Assembly: GCA_016209995.1 (NCBI GenBank)
Contig: JACQVC010000190.1
Span: forward strand, 1-5,654
Direction: 5' to 3'
Origin: Gemmatimonadota bacterium
GTDB lineage: Bacteria > Gemmatimonadota > Gemmatimonadetes > Longimicrobiales > Gaopeijiaceae
DNA: 5,654 nt
In this document: positions 1 to 5,369 of the stretch, piece after piece
How the letters are laid out: each line of letters starts with the position of its first letter
Position numbering within the stretch: position 1 is the first letter of the stretch
Notes under the pieces: generated by a model
The model's input: the letters and a program-made list of their open reading frames with translations, nothing else
Database searches by the model: none
What the model was told of the DNA's origin: nothing
Program-made: the position numbers and the translations under genes

Positions 1-208
1 CTGTGAGGATCGCCACGACTCCTTCCATCGCCAGCGCCCGGCTCGCGTCGATGCGCCGCACGCGCGCGTGCGGCATCGGACTGGCCAGAAGCTTCGCGAA
101 CAACATCCCCTCGGCTCGAAAGTCCTCTGAGTACTTGGCCCGCCCCGTCACCTTGGCGACAAGATCCGGCGGGATCATCTCTTTTCCGATAATGTTGTAT
201 TGCGGCAC
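1..208 (-). CDS. Molybdopterin-binding large subunit of a xanthine dehydrogenase/aldehyde oxidase-family enzyme (N-terminal part, runs off the left edge)
   Basis: The first 69 residues are visible. They match the N-terminus of the molybdenum-cofactor subunit of the xanthine dehydrogenase/aldehyde oxidase family, with the motif LVAKVTGRAKYSEDF, then GMLFAKLLASPMPHARVRRID and AMEGVVAIL; this is the 'a/b hammerhead' domain that opens these subunits. In the family, this subunit carries the Mo-pterin and hydroxylates aldehydes or N-heterocycles using water, passing electrons to the [2Fe-2S] subunit. The GTG start at 208 is chosen because a strong ribosome-binding site (GGAGGAG, 221-215) lies six bases upstream. 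The gene follows the [2Fe-2S] subunit by 14 bp, so the two are almost certainly one operon. No signal peptide is visible. By analogy with the periplasmic PaoABC enzyme, it would be carried across the membrane by its Tat-tagged partner. The substrate cannot be told from this fragment, and the catalytic part lies outside the window. Confidence 0.9.
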   Translation of the reverse strand, partial: MPQYNIIGKEMIPPDLVAKVTGRAKYSEDFRAEGMLFAKLLASPMPHARVRRIDASRALAMEGVVAILT

Positions 209-214
209 GGCACT

Positions 215-221
215 CTCCTCC
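215..221 (-). promoter_or_regulatory. Strong Shine-Dalgarno site for the molybdopterin subunit
   Basis: GGAGGAG lies six bases before the GTG at 208 and just after the TGA (225-223) of the upstream gene. It decides the non-ATG start of the large subunit. It also means that subunit can be translated independently even if ribosomes leave the upstream gene early at its internal TAG. Confidence 0.75.
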
Positions 222-222
222 G

Positions 223-864
223 TCACCCGGGCTGTCGCACATACTCCGCCGCGCGCATGGCGGAGTCCAGGATCTTGTTGTAGTCGCCGCAGCGGCACAC
301 ATTGCCCGAGAGCGCGTGAGCGGCCTCCTCCCGGGTCGGCGCCGGATTCTTGCTCAGCATCGCGACCATGCTCATGATGAAGCCCGGAGCGCAGAACCCG
401 CACTGGAACCCCGCCTCGTCCACGACGGCCTGCTGTACCGGGTGAAGCGTGCCGTCGGGACGCGCGAGCCCCTCGATCGTCGTGACCGCCCGCCCCCGAA
501 CCAGGTGCGTGAGGATCTAGCACGAGTAGTGGCCGACCCCGTCCAGCAGCACGGTACAGGCGCCGCACTCCGCCCGGTCACACCCGAGCTTCGTGCCGGT
601 CAGCCCCAGGCGGTAGCGGAGCGTCATCGCCAACGTCTCCTGCTTGGGAACGTCCACCCTCCTGGCCTGACCATTCACGTTCAGGGTGATGAGCCGCTCG
701 ACCGCTCCTTGCGCGGAGGGCAGAGCGGACGTCGCCGTAGCCCCCGCCGCTCGAAACACATAGGCTGCGGAAGAAGCTGTCGCCCCGGCCGCAATGACCC
801 CCTTGATGAAGGTCCGCCTCGAAACCGTCCGGTTCGCGCCGGTGCTGATGTCGAGTTCTTCCAT
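223..864 (-). pseudogene. Tat-exported [2Fe-2S] subunit of a molybdenum hydroxylase (PaoA/IorA-like), interrupted by an in-frame TAG
   Basis: Reading through one stop codon gives a 213-codon frame with every hallmark of the small iron-sulfur subunit of aldehyde oxidase/isoquinoline oxidoreductase-type enzymes. A twin-arginine signal (SRRTFIKG, about residues 15-22) is followed by a hydrophobic Ala-rich stretch, which implies Tat export. A plant-ferredoxin-like domain follows with a complete C-x4-C-x2-C-x11-C cluster motif (CDRAECGAC to YSC). The C-terminal helical domain has the second-cluster motif C-x2-C-x31-C-x-C (CGFC to CRC). Immediately after YSC, codon 116 is TAG (519-517), and the same frame then continues with family-like sequence (ILTHLVRGRAVTTIEGL). 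The ATG at 864 is preferred over the GTG at 879: GGGGA lies eight bases before the ATG, while nothing resembling a ribosome site precedes the GTG. The TAG may be a recent nonsense mutation, a sequence error or a readthrough site; if it is real and not read through, the product lacks the second cluster. Confidence 0.85.
517..519 (-). other. In-frame amber codon between the two [2Fe-2S] domains
   Basis: This TAG directly follows the fourth cysteine codon of the first cluster motif (YSC). The frame does not change on either side: 342 bases (114 codons) separate the start at 864 from the TGC, and family-like sequence resumes in the next codon. Homologues commonly carry Ser or a hydrophobic residue here, so a single base change (for example TCG to TAG) would explain it. 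No strong ribosome-binding site precedes the possible GTG restart at 423, although CAGG lies a few bases upstream. Confidence 0.85.
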
Positions 865-927
865 CTGAACAATCCCCACGCGTCTAGCAGGTAATCACTC
901 GAACCGATTCTCCGGTGTTGTTCCCGG

Positions 928-1026
928 ACGACAGACGTCGGACGTCAGACTTCAGGCGACAAGCCCCCCAGCGCCTCCCCGGGATGCGTGTGGCACTGAC
1001 GTTGGACGTCTGACGTCTGTCGTCTG
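928..1026. repeat. Inverted pair of GACGTC heptamer arrays
   Basis: The left arm (about 928-950) reads GACGACAGACGTCGGACGTC and the right arm (about 1003-1026) is its near-complement. The two arms match at about 21 of 24 positions and are separated by roughly 52 bp. Each arm is itself built of 7-bp units of the form GACGTCN, so each contains several copies of the palindrome GACGTC. The structure lies between the decayed iron-transport locus and the iron-sulfur gene, and its right arm begins just after the FeoA-like homology ends. It could be a small mobile or satellite-like intergenic element, or could form a large hairpin that ends transcription. There is no T-run to support an intrinsic terminator. 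Confidence 0.7.
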
Positions 1027-1030
1027 CAAC

Positions 1031-1412
1031 TCTTCTCACGCGGATCCGCGATGCCAGGTCGGCATCGACCGCGAAGTGTGATAGCCCATGCGAAACACGA
1101 ACGCAGGGTACCGCTGCTGCAGCGTGATCCCGCAGCCCGGGAGCACGCCGATGGCCGCAAGCTTCGCCGGCGCCGGCCCACCCTGGGCACCTGACAGCAC
1201 GCCGTCCGCCAACCCCTCGGCAGCGCGCTGTCGCTCGACCGCGATGCGGTAGGCGGGCGGGGCGCCCAACGCCTGCGCAGCCTCCTCGGCCGCCGCGCGC
1301 TGGTCAGCCGGTTGAAAAGCGCACTCTTCCCCACATTCGGCGCACCGACCAGTGCGACCCGAACCGCTCCCGCCGGCGAGTCCGGAATTACGGACGTGCC
1401 GCCATGACAGCC
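1031..1412 (-). pseudogene. Decayed ferrous iron transport locus: FeoB N-terminus joined to a FeoA-like domain
   Basis: The upstream part reads CHGGTSVIPDSPAGAVRV followed by ALVGAPNVGKSALFNRLT. That is a short Cys/His-containing N-terminus and a G1/Walker A motif (GAPNVGKS, 1346-1323), as at the start of the FeoB ferrous-iron transporter GTPase. The rest of the G domain and the whole membrane domain are absent. About 40 codons later, in another frame, there is a FeoA-type (SH3-like) domain: LAAIGVLPGCGITLQQRYP then AFVFRMGYHT (from about 1161). After GYHT the frame changes again near 1075, where the shifted frame gives FAVDADLASRIRVRR, the expected end of a FeoA domain. No clear start codon precedes the CHGG segment. 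I infer that internal deletion and at least two frame changes destroyed a feoB/feoA locus. The FeoA part could instead come from a DtxR-type regulator carrying a FeoA domain. The link segment (AVERQRAAEGLADGVL) may be FeoB-derived but is not diagnostic. Confidence 0.6.
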
Positions 1413-1557
1413 ACTAGAGGAAATAGGGCGTAGGCCGGACAGACTCAGGCCTCCGGGTCACGAAGGGACGTGTTTAAGCTGGAATCCTGCACGAGGCGTG
1501 CCGCGTCCCGTGCGGATTCACAAGTCGCCGTGTGAAGGGCCCCAGAACAACGTCGCC

Positions 1558-1695
1558 CGTCAGTCCGGCGAAGGCCGGAATCCAGATCCCTTTGGCGCCG
1601 TTACGGTCACTCTCGTGCGGTCTTGTCTGCCGCCGGAAAATGAACAGCTCGTGTGACCCTCATGACTGTGGATTCCGGCTTGCGCCGGAATGACG
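1558..1695. repeat. REPIN/MITE-like element: two REP palindromes in inverted orientation
   Basis: The arms at 1558-1584 and 1669-1695 are 27 bp each and match as inverted repeats at 24 positions (consensus CGTCATTCCGGCG-AAGCCGGAATCCA). Each arm also contains its own hairpin (TTCCGG…CCGGAA). The arms are separated by an 84-bp core with no recognisable gene. This is the layout of REP doublets (REPINs). The ATTCCGGCnnnnGCCGGAAT type of palindrome is widespread between genes in many bacteria and is probably mobilised by RAYT/IS200-like transposases. Translated on the minus strand, the right arm gives VIPAQAGIH, a familiar artefact of such repeats. Confidence 0.82.
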
Positions 1696-1885
1696 AGCTT
1701 CCTCGCGGGCTTTAGCGGATTCCGATGTGACGAAACGCCCCCGGTTCCAGGACCAAGTGTCCCGCCGACGAGCGCCCCGGGTCGGCGGGGCATGGGCGCG
1801 GCCGCGACCTCGGGGCGCTCCTGCAGCGCACCGTCCAGCGTTAAGATCTCCTTCTTGGGCAGCGCGAGGGAGTAGATGCAGCTCG
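1696..1885. other. Stretch between the REPIN and the transposase remnant, without a recognisable gene
   Basis: Open frames exist here on both strands, but none shows a protein family I recognise. The plus-strand frame is continuous with the transposase remnant and is rich in Arg, Ala and Pro, which is typical of noncoding GC-rich sequence. On the minus strand a short segment (YSLALPKKEILTLDGALQ, about 1880-1827) looks protein-like. It has a stop about 12 codons upstream, no evident start, and runs into the REPIN, so at most it is another gene fragment. Confidence 0.4.
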
Positions 1886-2236
1886 CTCGACGCGTCCCGA
1901 CGGGCTGCTAATGGCGCCGCCGATCCCTCACCTCCTCCCGCTCCTCAGCCCACCCCGTCGCCTTCACGCGCTGGCCCCACACGCGTCCGCTGGGCTCGGC
2001 TCCCCGCTCGCATCTACGACGTGCTCCCGCTGCTGTGTCCCGCCTGCGGCGCTGAGATGAGAATCCTCGCCTTCCTTACCGATCTCCCCACCATCCAAGC
2101 CATCCTCCTCCACCTCGATCTTCCTCACCGTCCTGCGCCGGGCAAAAAAGGCCCTTTGAATTTCCTATCCTCTATCCTTTCCGCCCATATCGCCGAGACG
2201 ATGCAGTACCGGGGGTTGGATCGGCTGGCACGGTGA
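1886..2236 (+). pseudogene. C-terminal remnant of an IS91-type (Y2) transposase
   Basis: A plus-strand open frame contains RWARLPARIYDVLPLLCPAC then GAEMRILAFLTDLPTIQAIL and HLDLP (about 1988-2122). This is the characteristic tail of IS91-family transposases: an aromatic/basic helix, then a zinc-ribbon half-site (C-P-x-C-G-x-x-M-R-I), and a segment ending in 'I..HL.LP'. It is preceded by a Pro/Ser-rich linker like those that join the catalytic core to this tail. The HUH/Y2 catalytic domain, including the tandem tyrosines and histidine pair, is absent, so it cannot be active. The open frame continues to a TGA at 2236, but residues after about 2150 are not clearly transposase-like. It is convergent with the permease gene and lies about 130 bp from it. 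The exact left boundary of the homology is uncertain; the region 1984-2150 is the firm part. Confidence 0.72.
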
Positions 2237-2367
2237 GGCTGTGCTCCAGCGGACGAGGAGCAGAACGCCAACGTGGGTTTCCACCTCCGGGACGCCTGGG
2301 TTCGGAGGTAGAAGACGATCCCGGCCAGCAGCGGACTTAACCGATATCTCCGCCGGTCATCGGTGCT
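2237..2367. other. Gap between convergent transposase remnant and permease
   Basis: No gene is visible in these 131 bp. The only structure is a 7-bp perfect inverted repeat (ACCTCCG at 2283-2289, CGGAGGT at 2303-2309) with a 13-base loop. It lies 59-85 bases past the permease stop and is not followed by a T-run on either strand, so it is a weak terminator candidate at best. Confidence 0.35.
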
Positions 2368-4827
2368 TCATCGCAGCGCGGCCAGCGGATCCAGTCGACT
2401 GGCCCGCCAGGCGGGCATGTAGCTCGCCAGCAGAGCGACGACGATCAGCAGCAGCGCCACGGCGATGAACGTGGCCGGATCCATCGCGGTGCCGAACAGC
2501 AGGCCCGAGACGACGCGGGACACCGCAAGGGCACCGCCCAGACCGATCGCCAGACCGATAGCAGCGAGCTTCAGCGCGTGGCGCAGCACCATGGCGAGCA
2601 CCGCGGCCTGGCCGGCGCCGAGCGCCATGCGGAGGCCGATCTCCTGCGTCCGCTGCGCGACGGAGTACGCCAGTAGGCCATAGAGTCCAACCGAAGCGAG
2701 CACGAGCGCCAACGCGCCGAGCACGCCTAGGAGCATGGCGGCCATGCGCGGCGGCCAGAGCGACTGCGCGAGGATCTCCTCCATCGTGAACGGGTTCATC
2801 ACCGGCACGCGCGCGTCGAGGTCGCGGATCTGGCGCTGCGCCTCGCCGAGCGCGGCACCCGGGTCGCCCGTGGCCCGGATGATCAGCACCATCGCATCGT
2901 TGCGTTCCTGCTCGAGCGGCGTGTACACCGCAATCTGCGGATCCTCTCCGATGAAGTTGTACTTGACCGTCTTCGCGACGCCTACGACCTCCCGATAGAG
3001 CGAGTCGGTGAAGAACCGGAATCGCTGGCCGATCGGCTCCTGGTTCGGCCACAAGCGTTCCGCGAGCGTCTCATTCACGATCGCCACGAGCGGGGTCTCC
3101 TCGCGATCGGCGTCTGTGAAGTCGCGCCCCCTCAGCAGCGGAACGCCGACGGTGCGAAAGTAGCCTGGCGTGGCGATGACACTCACGGCGAGATTGGCCG
3201 AGACCGTCGTTTCGGGGTTCTCTCCCTCGCGCAGCACCGTCCTGAAGAACGTCGGCGTCAGCGGCGCGCCGCTGCCCCATGCGGTCGCCTCGACGCCCGA
3301 GACCGATGCGAGGCGCTCGCTCACCGTCTGAAAGAACTGGAGCGCCCGCGTCGCGTCGTACCCCGCCTCGCCGGGGTTCACGTTGACCAGCGCCAGCGGA
3401 CGCACGTCGAAGCCGGGATCGATCTGGTTGGCGCGCTGCAGGCTACGCACGAAGAGCCCGGCGGTGCCGAGCGCCACGACCGAGAGGGCCACCTGCGCCA
3501 CGACCAGCATGTTGCTGAGGGCGAACCGGCGCCGGCTCGGCCCGGCGCTGCGTGTCTCCTCCTTCAACGCCCCGACCACGTCGGGCCGCGACGCCTGCAG
3601 CGACGGAAGCAAACCGAACAGCAAGGCCGTGAGGAGCGACACCGCTGCGGTGAACAGCAGGACGCGCCCGTCGAAGGTCAGGTCCACGAAGTTCTGCGCC
3701 AGGAACGGTGGCCGGAGCGACCAGATGGCGTTGCGCGCGGGGTACGCCACGGTGAGTCCCACGACGCCGGCCGCGAGCGCCAGCAGCAGGCTCTCCGTCA
3801 GCAGCTGACGCATCAGCCGTCGGCGGTTCGCGCCGAGCGCCACCCGGACCGCGATCTCCTGACGGCGCGCCGACGCGCGCGCCATCAGCAGGTTCGCCAC
3901 GTTCGAGCACGCGATCAAGAGCACGAGGCCGACGATCGTCATGAGCAGCGCGCCGCCCCTGACGAAGGCCTCGCGTATGCCCGGAAAGATCGTGGCCTGC
4001 GACAGTGGCCGCAGCGTCACGCTTCGGCCCTTGTTGGGCGCCGGGTACTCGCGCTCGAGCGCGCTGGCGATTGTCTTCAGGTTGGCCTCGGCCTGCGCGG
4101 ACATCACGCCTGGCTTGAGACGGGCCGCCACGCTGAAGAGCAGCGCGCGCCGCGAGTCCAGCCACGTGCGGAACTGCGTCGGCAGCACCTGCGCGTACAT
4201 CATCGTCGGCACCCACATGTCCGGGCTGAAGAGCGAGTTGACGCCCTTGAACCCCTCCGGCGCAATGCCGATCACGGTGAACGGGGTGCCGTTGAGTGAC
4301 AGCGTGCGTCCGAGGAGCGAGCCATCGCCTCCTAGGCGTCGCTGCCAGAAGCCGTGACCGAGCACGACCACGGGGTGGCTGCCGGGTGTCACGTCCTCTT
4401 CGGGCAGAAAGAACCGGCCGGAGTGCGGCCGCACGCCGAGCACAGCGAAATAGTTACCGGTCACGAGCTCCATGAACGCCTGCTGCGGCTCCCCCTCGGT
4501 CAGGACGCTGACCGGCTGCGCGAACGTGTAGCCCGCCATGTCCTGGAGCACGGTGTTTTGCTCGCGGTAGTCGCGCAGGTTGAGATACGACGTCTGCAGC
4601 AGGCCGCCGAACGGCCCGACCCGTTCCTGCGCCGTAGTGTAAACGGCGACGAGCTCCGACGGCCGGTCGAACGGCAGCGGCGTCAGCAGGACGGCGTTGA
4701 GCAGCGTGAAGATCGTCGTGTTCGCGCCGACACCGAGTGCCAGCGAGAGGATCGCGACGGCCGTGAAGCCGGGCGCCTTCAGCATCGCACGCAGGGCGAA
4801 TCGCGCATCCTGCCAGAATGTTTCCAT
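2368..4827 (-). CDS. ADOP-type ABC transporter permease (MacB/FtsX-like, duplicated)
   Basis: This is a complete 819-residue inner-membrane protein of the acidobacterial duplicated orphan permease type. It has two copies of a MacB periplasmic domain plus FtsX-like permease domain. The first half has an opening membrane helix at about 21-48 (FTAVAILSLALGVGANTTIF), a periplasmic domain at about 50-285, and three helices near 292-315, 342-362 and 388-410. Its motif RRQEIAVRVALGANRRRLMR is at 321-340. The second half has a helix at about 438-460, a periplasmic domain at about 465-690, and helices near 695-722, 744-768 and 785-803. Its matching motif RTQEIGLRMALGAG is at 726-739, and it ends in ASRLDPLAALR. 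The length is normal for the family. The ATG at 4827 is chosen because METFWQDARFALRAMLKAPG is the usual family start and AGGACGGGG lies just upstream; the frame is open to 4878. No ATPase or membrane-fusion gene is adjacent, as 'orphan' implies. The substrate is unknown; MacB relatives export peptides, macrolides or lipoproteins. Confidence 0.95.
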   Translation of the reverse strand: METFWQDARFALRAMLKAPGFTAVAILSLALGVGANTTIFTLLNAVLLTPLPFDRPSELVAVYTTAQERVGPFGGLLQTSYLNLRDYREQNTVLQDMAGYTFAQPVSVLTEGEPQQAFMELVTGNYFAVLGVRPHSGRFFLPEEDVTPGSHPVVVLGHGFWQRRLGGDGSLLGRTLSLNGTPFTVIGIAPEGFKGVNSLFSPDMWVPTMMYAQVLPTQFRTWLDSRRALLFSVAARLKPGVMSAQAEANLKTIASALEREYPAPNKGRSVTLRPLSQATIFPGIREAFVRGGALLMTIVGLVLLIACSNVANLLMARASARRQEIAVRVALGANRRRLMRQLLTESLLLALAAGVVGLTVAYPARNAIWSLRPPFLAQNFVDLTFDGRVLLFTAAVSLLTALLFGLLPSLQASRPDVVGALKEETRSAGPSRRRFALSNMLVVAQVALSVVALGTAGLFVRSLQRANQIDPGFDVRPLALVNVNPGEAGYDATRALQFFQTVSERLASVSGVEATAWGSGAPLTPTFFRTVLREGENPETTVSANLAVSVIATPGYFRTVGVPLLRGRDFTDADREETPLVAIVNETLAERLWPNQEPIGQRFRFFTDSLYREVVGVAKTVKYNFIGEDPQIAVYTPLEQERNDAMVLIIRATGDPGAALGEAQRQIRDLDARVPVMNPFTMEEILAQSLWPPRMAAMLLGVLGALALVLASVGLYGLLAYSVAQRTQEIGLRMALGAGQAAVLAMVLRHALKLAAIGLAIGLGGALAVSRVVSGLLFGTAMDPATFIAVALLLIVVALLASYMPAWRASRLDPLAALR

Positions 4828-4910
4828 AGCACCCCGTCCTGACGGTTGCCCCGCAGGCAGCCCAGCAGAAGCGGGCACCCGCGTTCGACGCCCGCCTTCG
4901 TTGCCTCTAC

Positions 4911-4946
4911 GTTTTCGAGGGCTTGCGGGTTTCCGAGGGTTTGCCG
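4911..4946. repeat. Tandem duplication of an 18-bp unit
   Basis: Two adjacent 18-bp units, GTTTTCGAGGGCTTGCGG (4911-4928) and GTTTCCGAGGGTTTGCCG (4929-4946), match at 15 positions. They lie 84-119 bp upstream of the permease start, within its likely 5' region. On the minus strand they could encode a six-residue repeat (GKPSET, RKPSKT) just before a stop, but no gene is supported there. They may be paired protein-binding sites or a replication-slippage duplication. Confidence 0.6.
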
Positions 4947-4985
4947 CCGCGATCCCGAACCCGGATCACCAGCTTGAGACCGGAC

Positions 4986-5006
4986 CACACCTCGTCAACA
5001 GGTGTG
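4986..5006. repeat. Short perfect inverted repeat upstream of the permease
   Basis: CACACCT (4986-4992) and AGGTGTG (5000-5006) are perfect inverted repeats separated by seven bases. Two seven-base half-sites with centres 14 bp apart resemble an operator for a dimeric regulator. The repeat lies about 160 bp upstream of the permease start. No T-run follows, so a terminator is less likely. Chance occurrence in GC-rich sequence is possible. Confidence 0.4.
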
Positions 5007-5121
5007 ACACGGGAACGAGCACTGTTTGTGCCGGTGCCATCGCGGGGCGCACCGGACGATTGACCAATGAGCAGGTGAACGGCCTGACCGTGCTGCTTAC
5101 GATGCTCACGGCTCTCGCTTG

Positions 5122-5137
5122 GGCTTAGAAAAAAGCC
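5122..5137 (-). terminator. T-rich tract and small hairpin after tRNA-Gln
   Basis: Within four to twenty bases after the tRNA 3' end the transcript reads GGCTTTTTTCTAAGCC: six consecutive T (5134-5129) inside a 5-bp hairpin (GGCTT/AAGCC). A T-run this close after a stable tRNA structure can end transcription or mark the processing region. It is not a classic GC stem followed by T's, so the call is tentative. Confidence 0.35.
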
Positions 5138-5140
5138 GCA

Positions 5141-5211
5141 TTGGCCCGGAAGGATTCGAACCTTCATTACCGGATCCAAAGTCCGGGGTCCTGCCGTTGG
5201 ACGACGGGCCA
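5141..5211 (-). tRNA. tRNA-Gln (anticodon TTG)
   Basis: A complete 71-nt cloverleaf is visible. The 7-bp acceptor stem is TGGCCCG/CGGGCCA with discriminator A. The D stem is GTCC/GGAC with loop AACGGCA. The anticodon stem is CCGGA/TCCGG with loop CTTTGGA, giving anticodon TTG at 5179-5177. A four-base variable loop (TAAT) is followed by T stem GAAGG/CCTTC with loop TTCGAAT. Anticodon UUG decodes CAA, and CAG by wobble. CCA is not encoded: the next bases are TGC, so CCA must be added by nucleotidyltransferase. The gene lies 158 bp downstream of ispE on the same strand. An ispE/tRNA-Gln/prs order is common in bacteria, but here prs does not follow. Confidence 0.97.
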
Positions 5212-5264
5212 ATCACGACGAGCGGCGCAGCGACGCACCGGCCTGGGCTGCAGCGGTCAGCACA

Positions 5265-5293
5265 AGCCTAGCCGAACCCCGAAGTCCGTTCAA
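5265..5293 (-). promoter_or_regulatory. Possible sigma-70-type promoter for tRNA-Gln
   Basis: TTGAAC (5293-5288) and TAGGCT (5270-5265) are separated by 17 bp, with the -10-like box 53 bp before the mature tRNA 5' end. The -35 is a fair match and the -10 a poor one (three of six). Position and spacing are right for a tRNA promoter, but the tRNA could also be read from ispE. Confidence 0.3.
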
Positions 5294-5331
5294 CCCCACG
5301 CTGCGGCACATCTTCGCGCTACGGCCTCGGT

Positions 5332-5360
5332 CAGCCGGGCGCGTCTTCAGCGCGCGGCTG
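5332..5360 (-). terminator. GC-rich hairpin after ispE
   Basis: CAGCCGCGCG (5360-5351) pairs with CGCG and CGGCTG (5343-5332), giving a ten-pair stem with a two-base bulge and a seven-base loop. It begins nine bases past the ispE stop. No T-run follows, so it is not a standard intrinsic terminator. It may stabilise the 3' end, cause pausing, or act with Rho. Confidence 0.4.
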
Positions 5361-5369
5361 CGCAAGCTC

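Larger units (their letters stand above)
4828..5140. other. Intergenic region between tRNA-Gln and the permease
   Basis: No recognisable gene is present in these 313 bp. Open frames cross it on both strands, but the minus one begins inside the tRNA and neither resembles a known protein. It presumably holds the permease promoter, but I see no clear -35/-10 pair. Visible structure is limited to an inverted repeat at 4986-5006, a tandem 18-mer at 4911-4946 and the T-tract after the tRNA. Confidence 0.6.

Noticed and set aside
316..894. Plus-strand 192-codon open frame opposite the iron-sulfur gene
   Set aside because: The minus strand carries complete cysteine motifs and a Tat signal. The plus frame has no recognisable domain and is a mirror of that coding region.
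1558..1695. Possible CRISPR remnant or protein-coding VIPAQAGI segment
   Set aside because: There are only two units, they are inverted rather than direct, and no spacer periodicity is seen. The peptide is the familiar translation of a REP palindrome.
1770..1880. Minus-strand protein-like segment (YSLALPKKEILTLDGALQ)
   Set aside because: It looks more like real protein than its surroundings, but it is short, has no clear start, runs into the REPIN and matches no family I can name with confidence.
2283..2309. 7-bp stem-loop as a terminator for the permease gene
   Set aside because: It has a 13-base loop, a modest stem and no T-run on either strand. This is expected by chance in sequence this GC-rich.
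2465..4842. Several open frames of 70-257 codons on both strands inside the permease gene
   Set aside because: They overlap a well-supported 819-residue gene, are Arg/Ala/Pro-rich and show no family resemblance. They are shadows caused by high GC.
4980..5128. Plus-strand open frame ending in RLTNEQVNGLTVLLTMLTALAWA as a small membrane protein
   Set aside because: The hydrophobic tail is suggestive, but there is no suitable start with a ribosome site nearby and no recognisable family. The longer frame overlaps the permease gene on the other strand.
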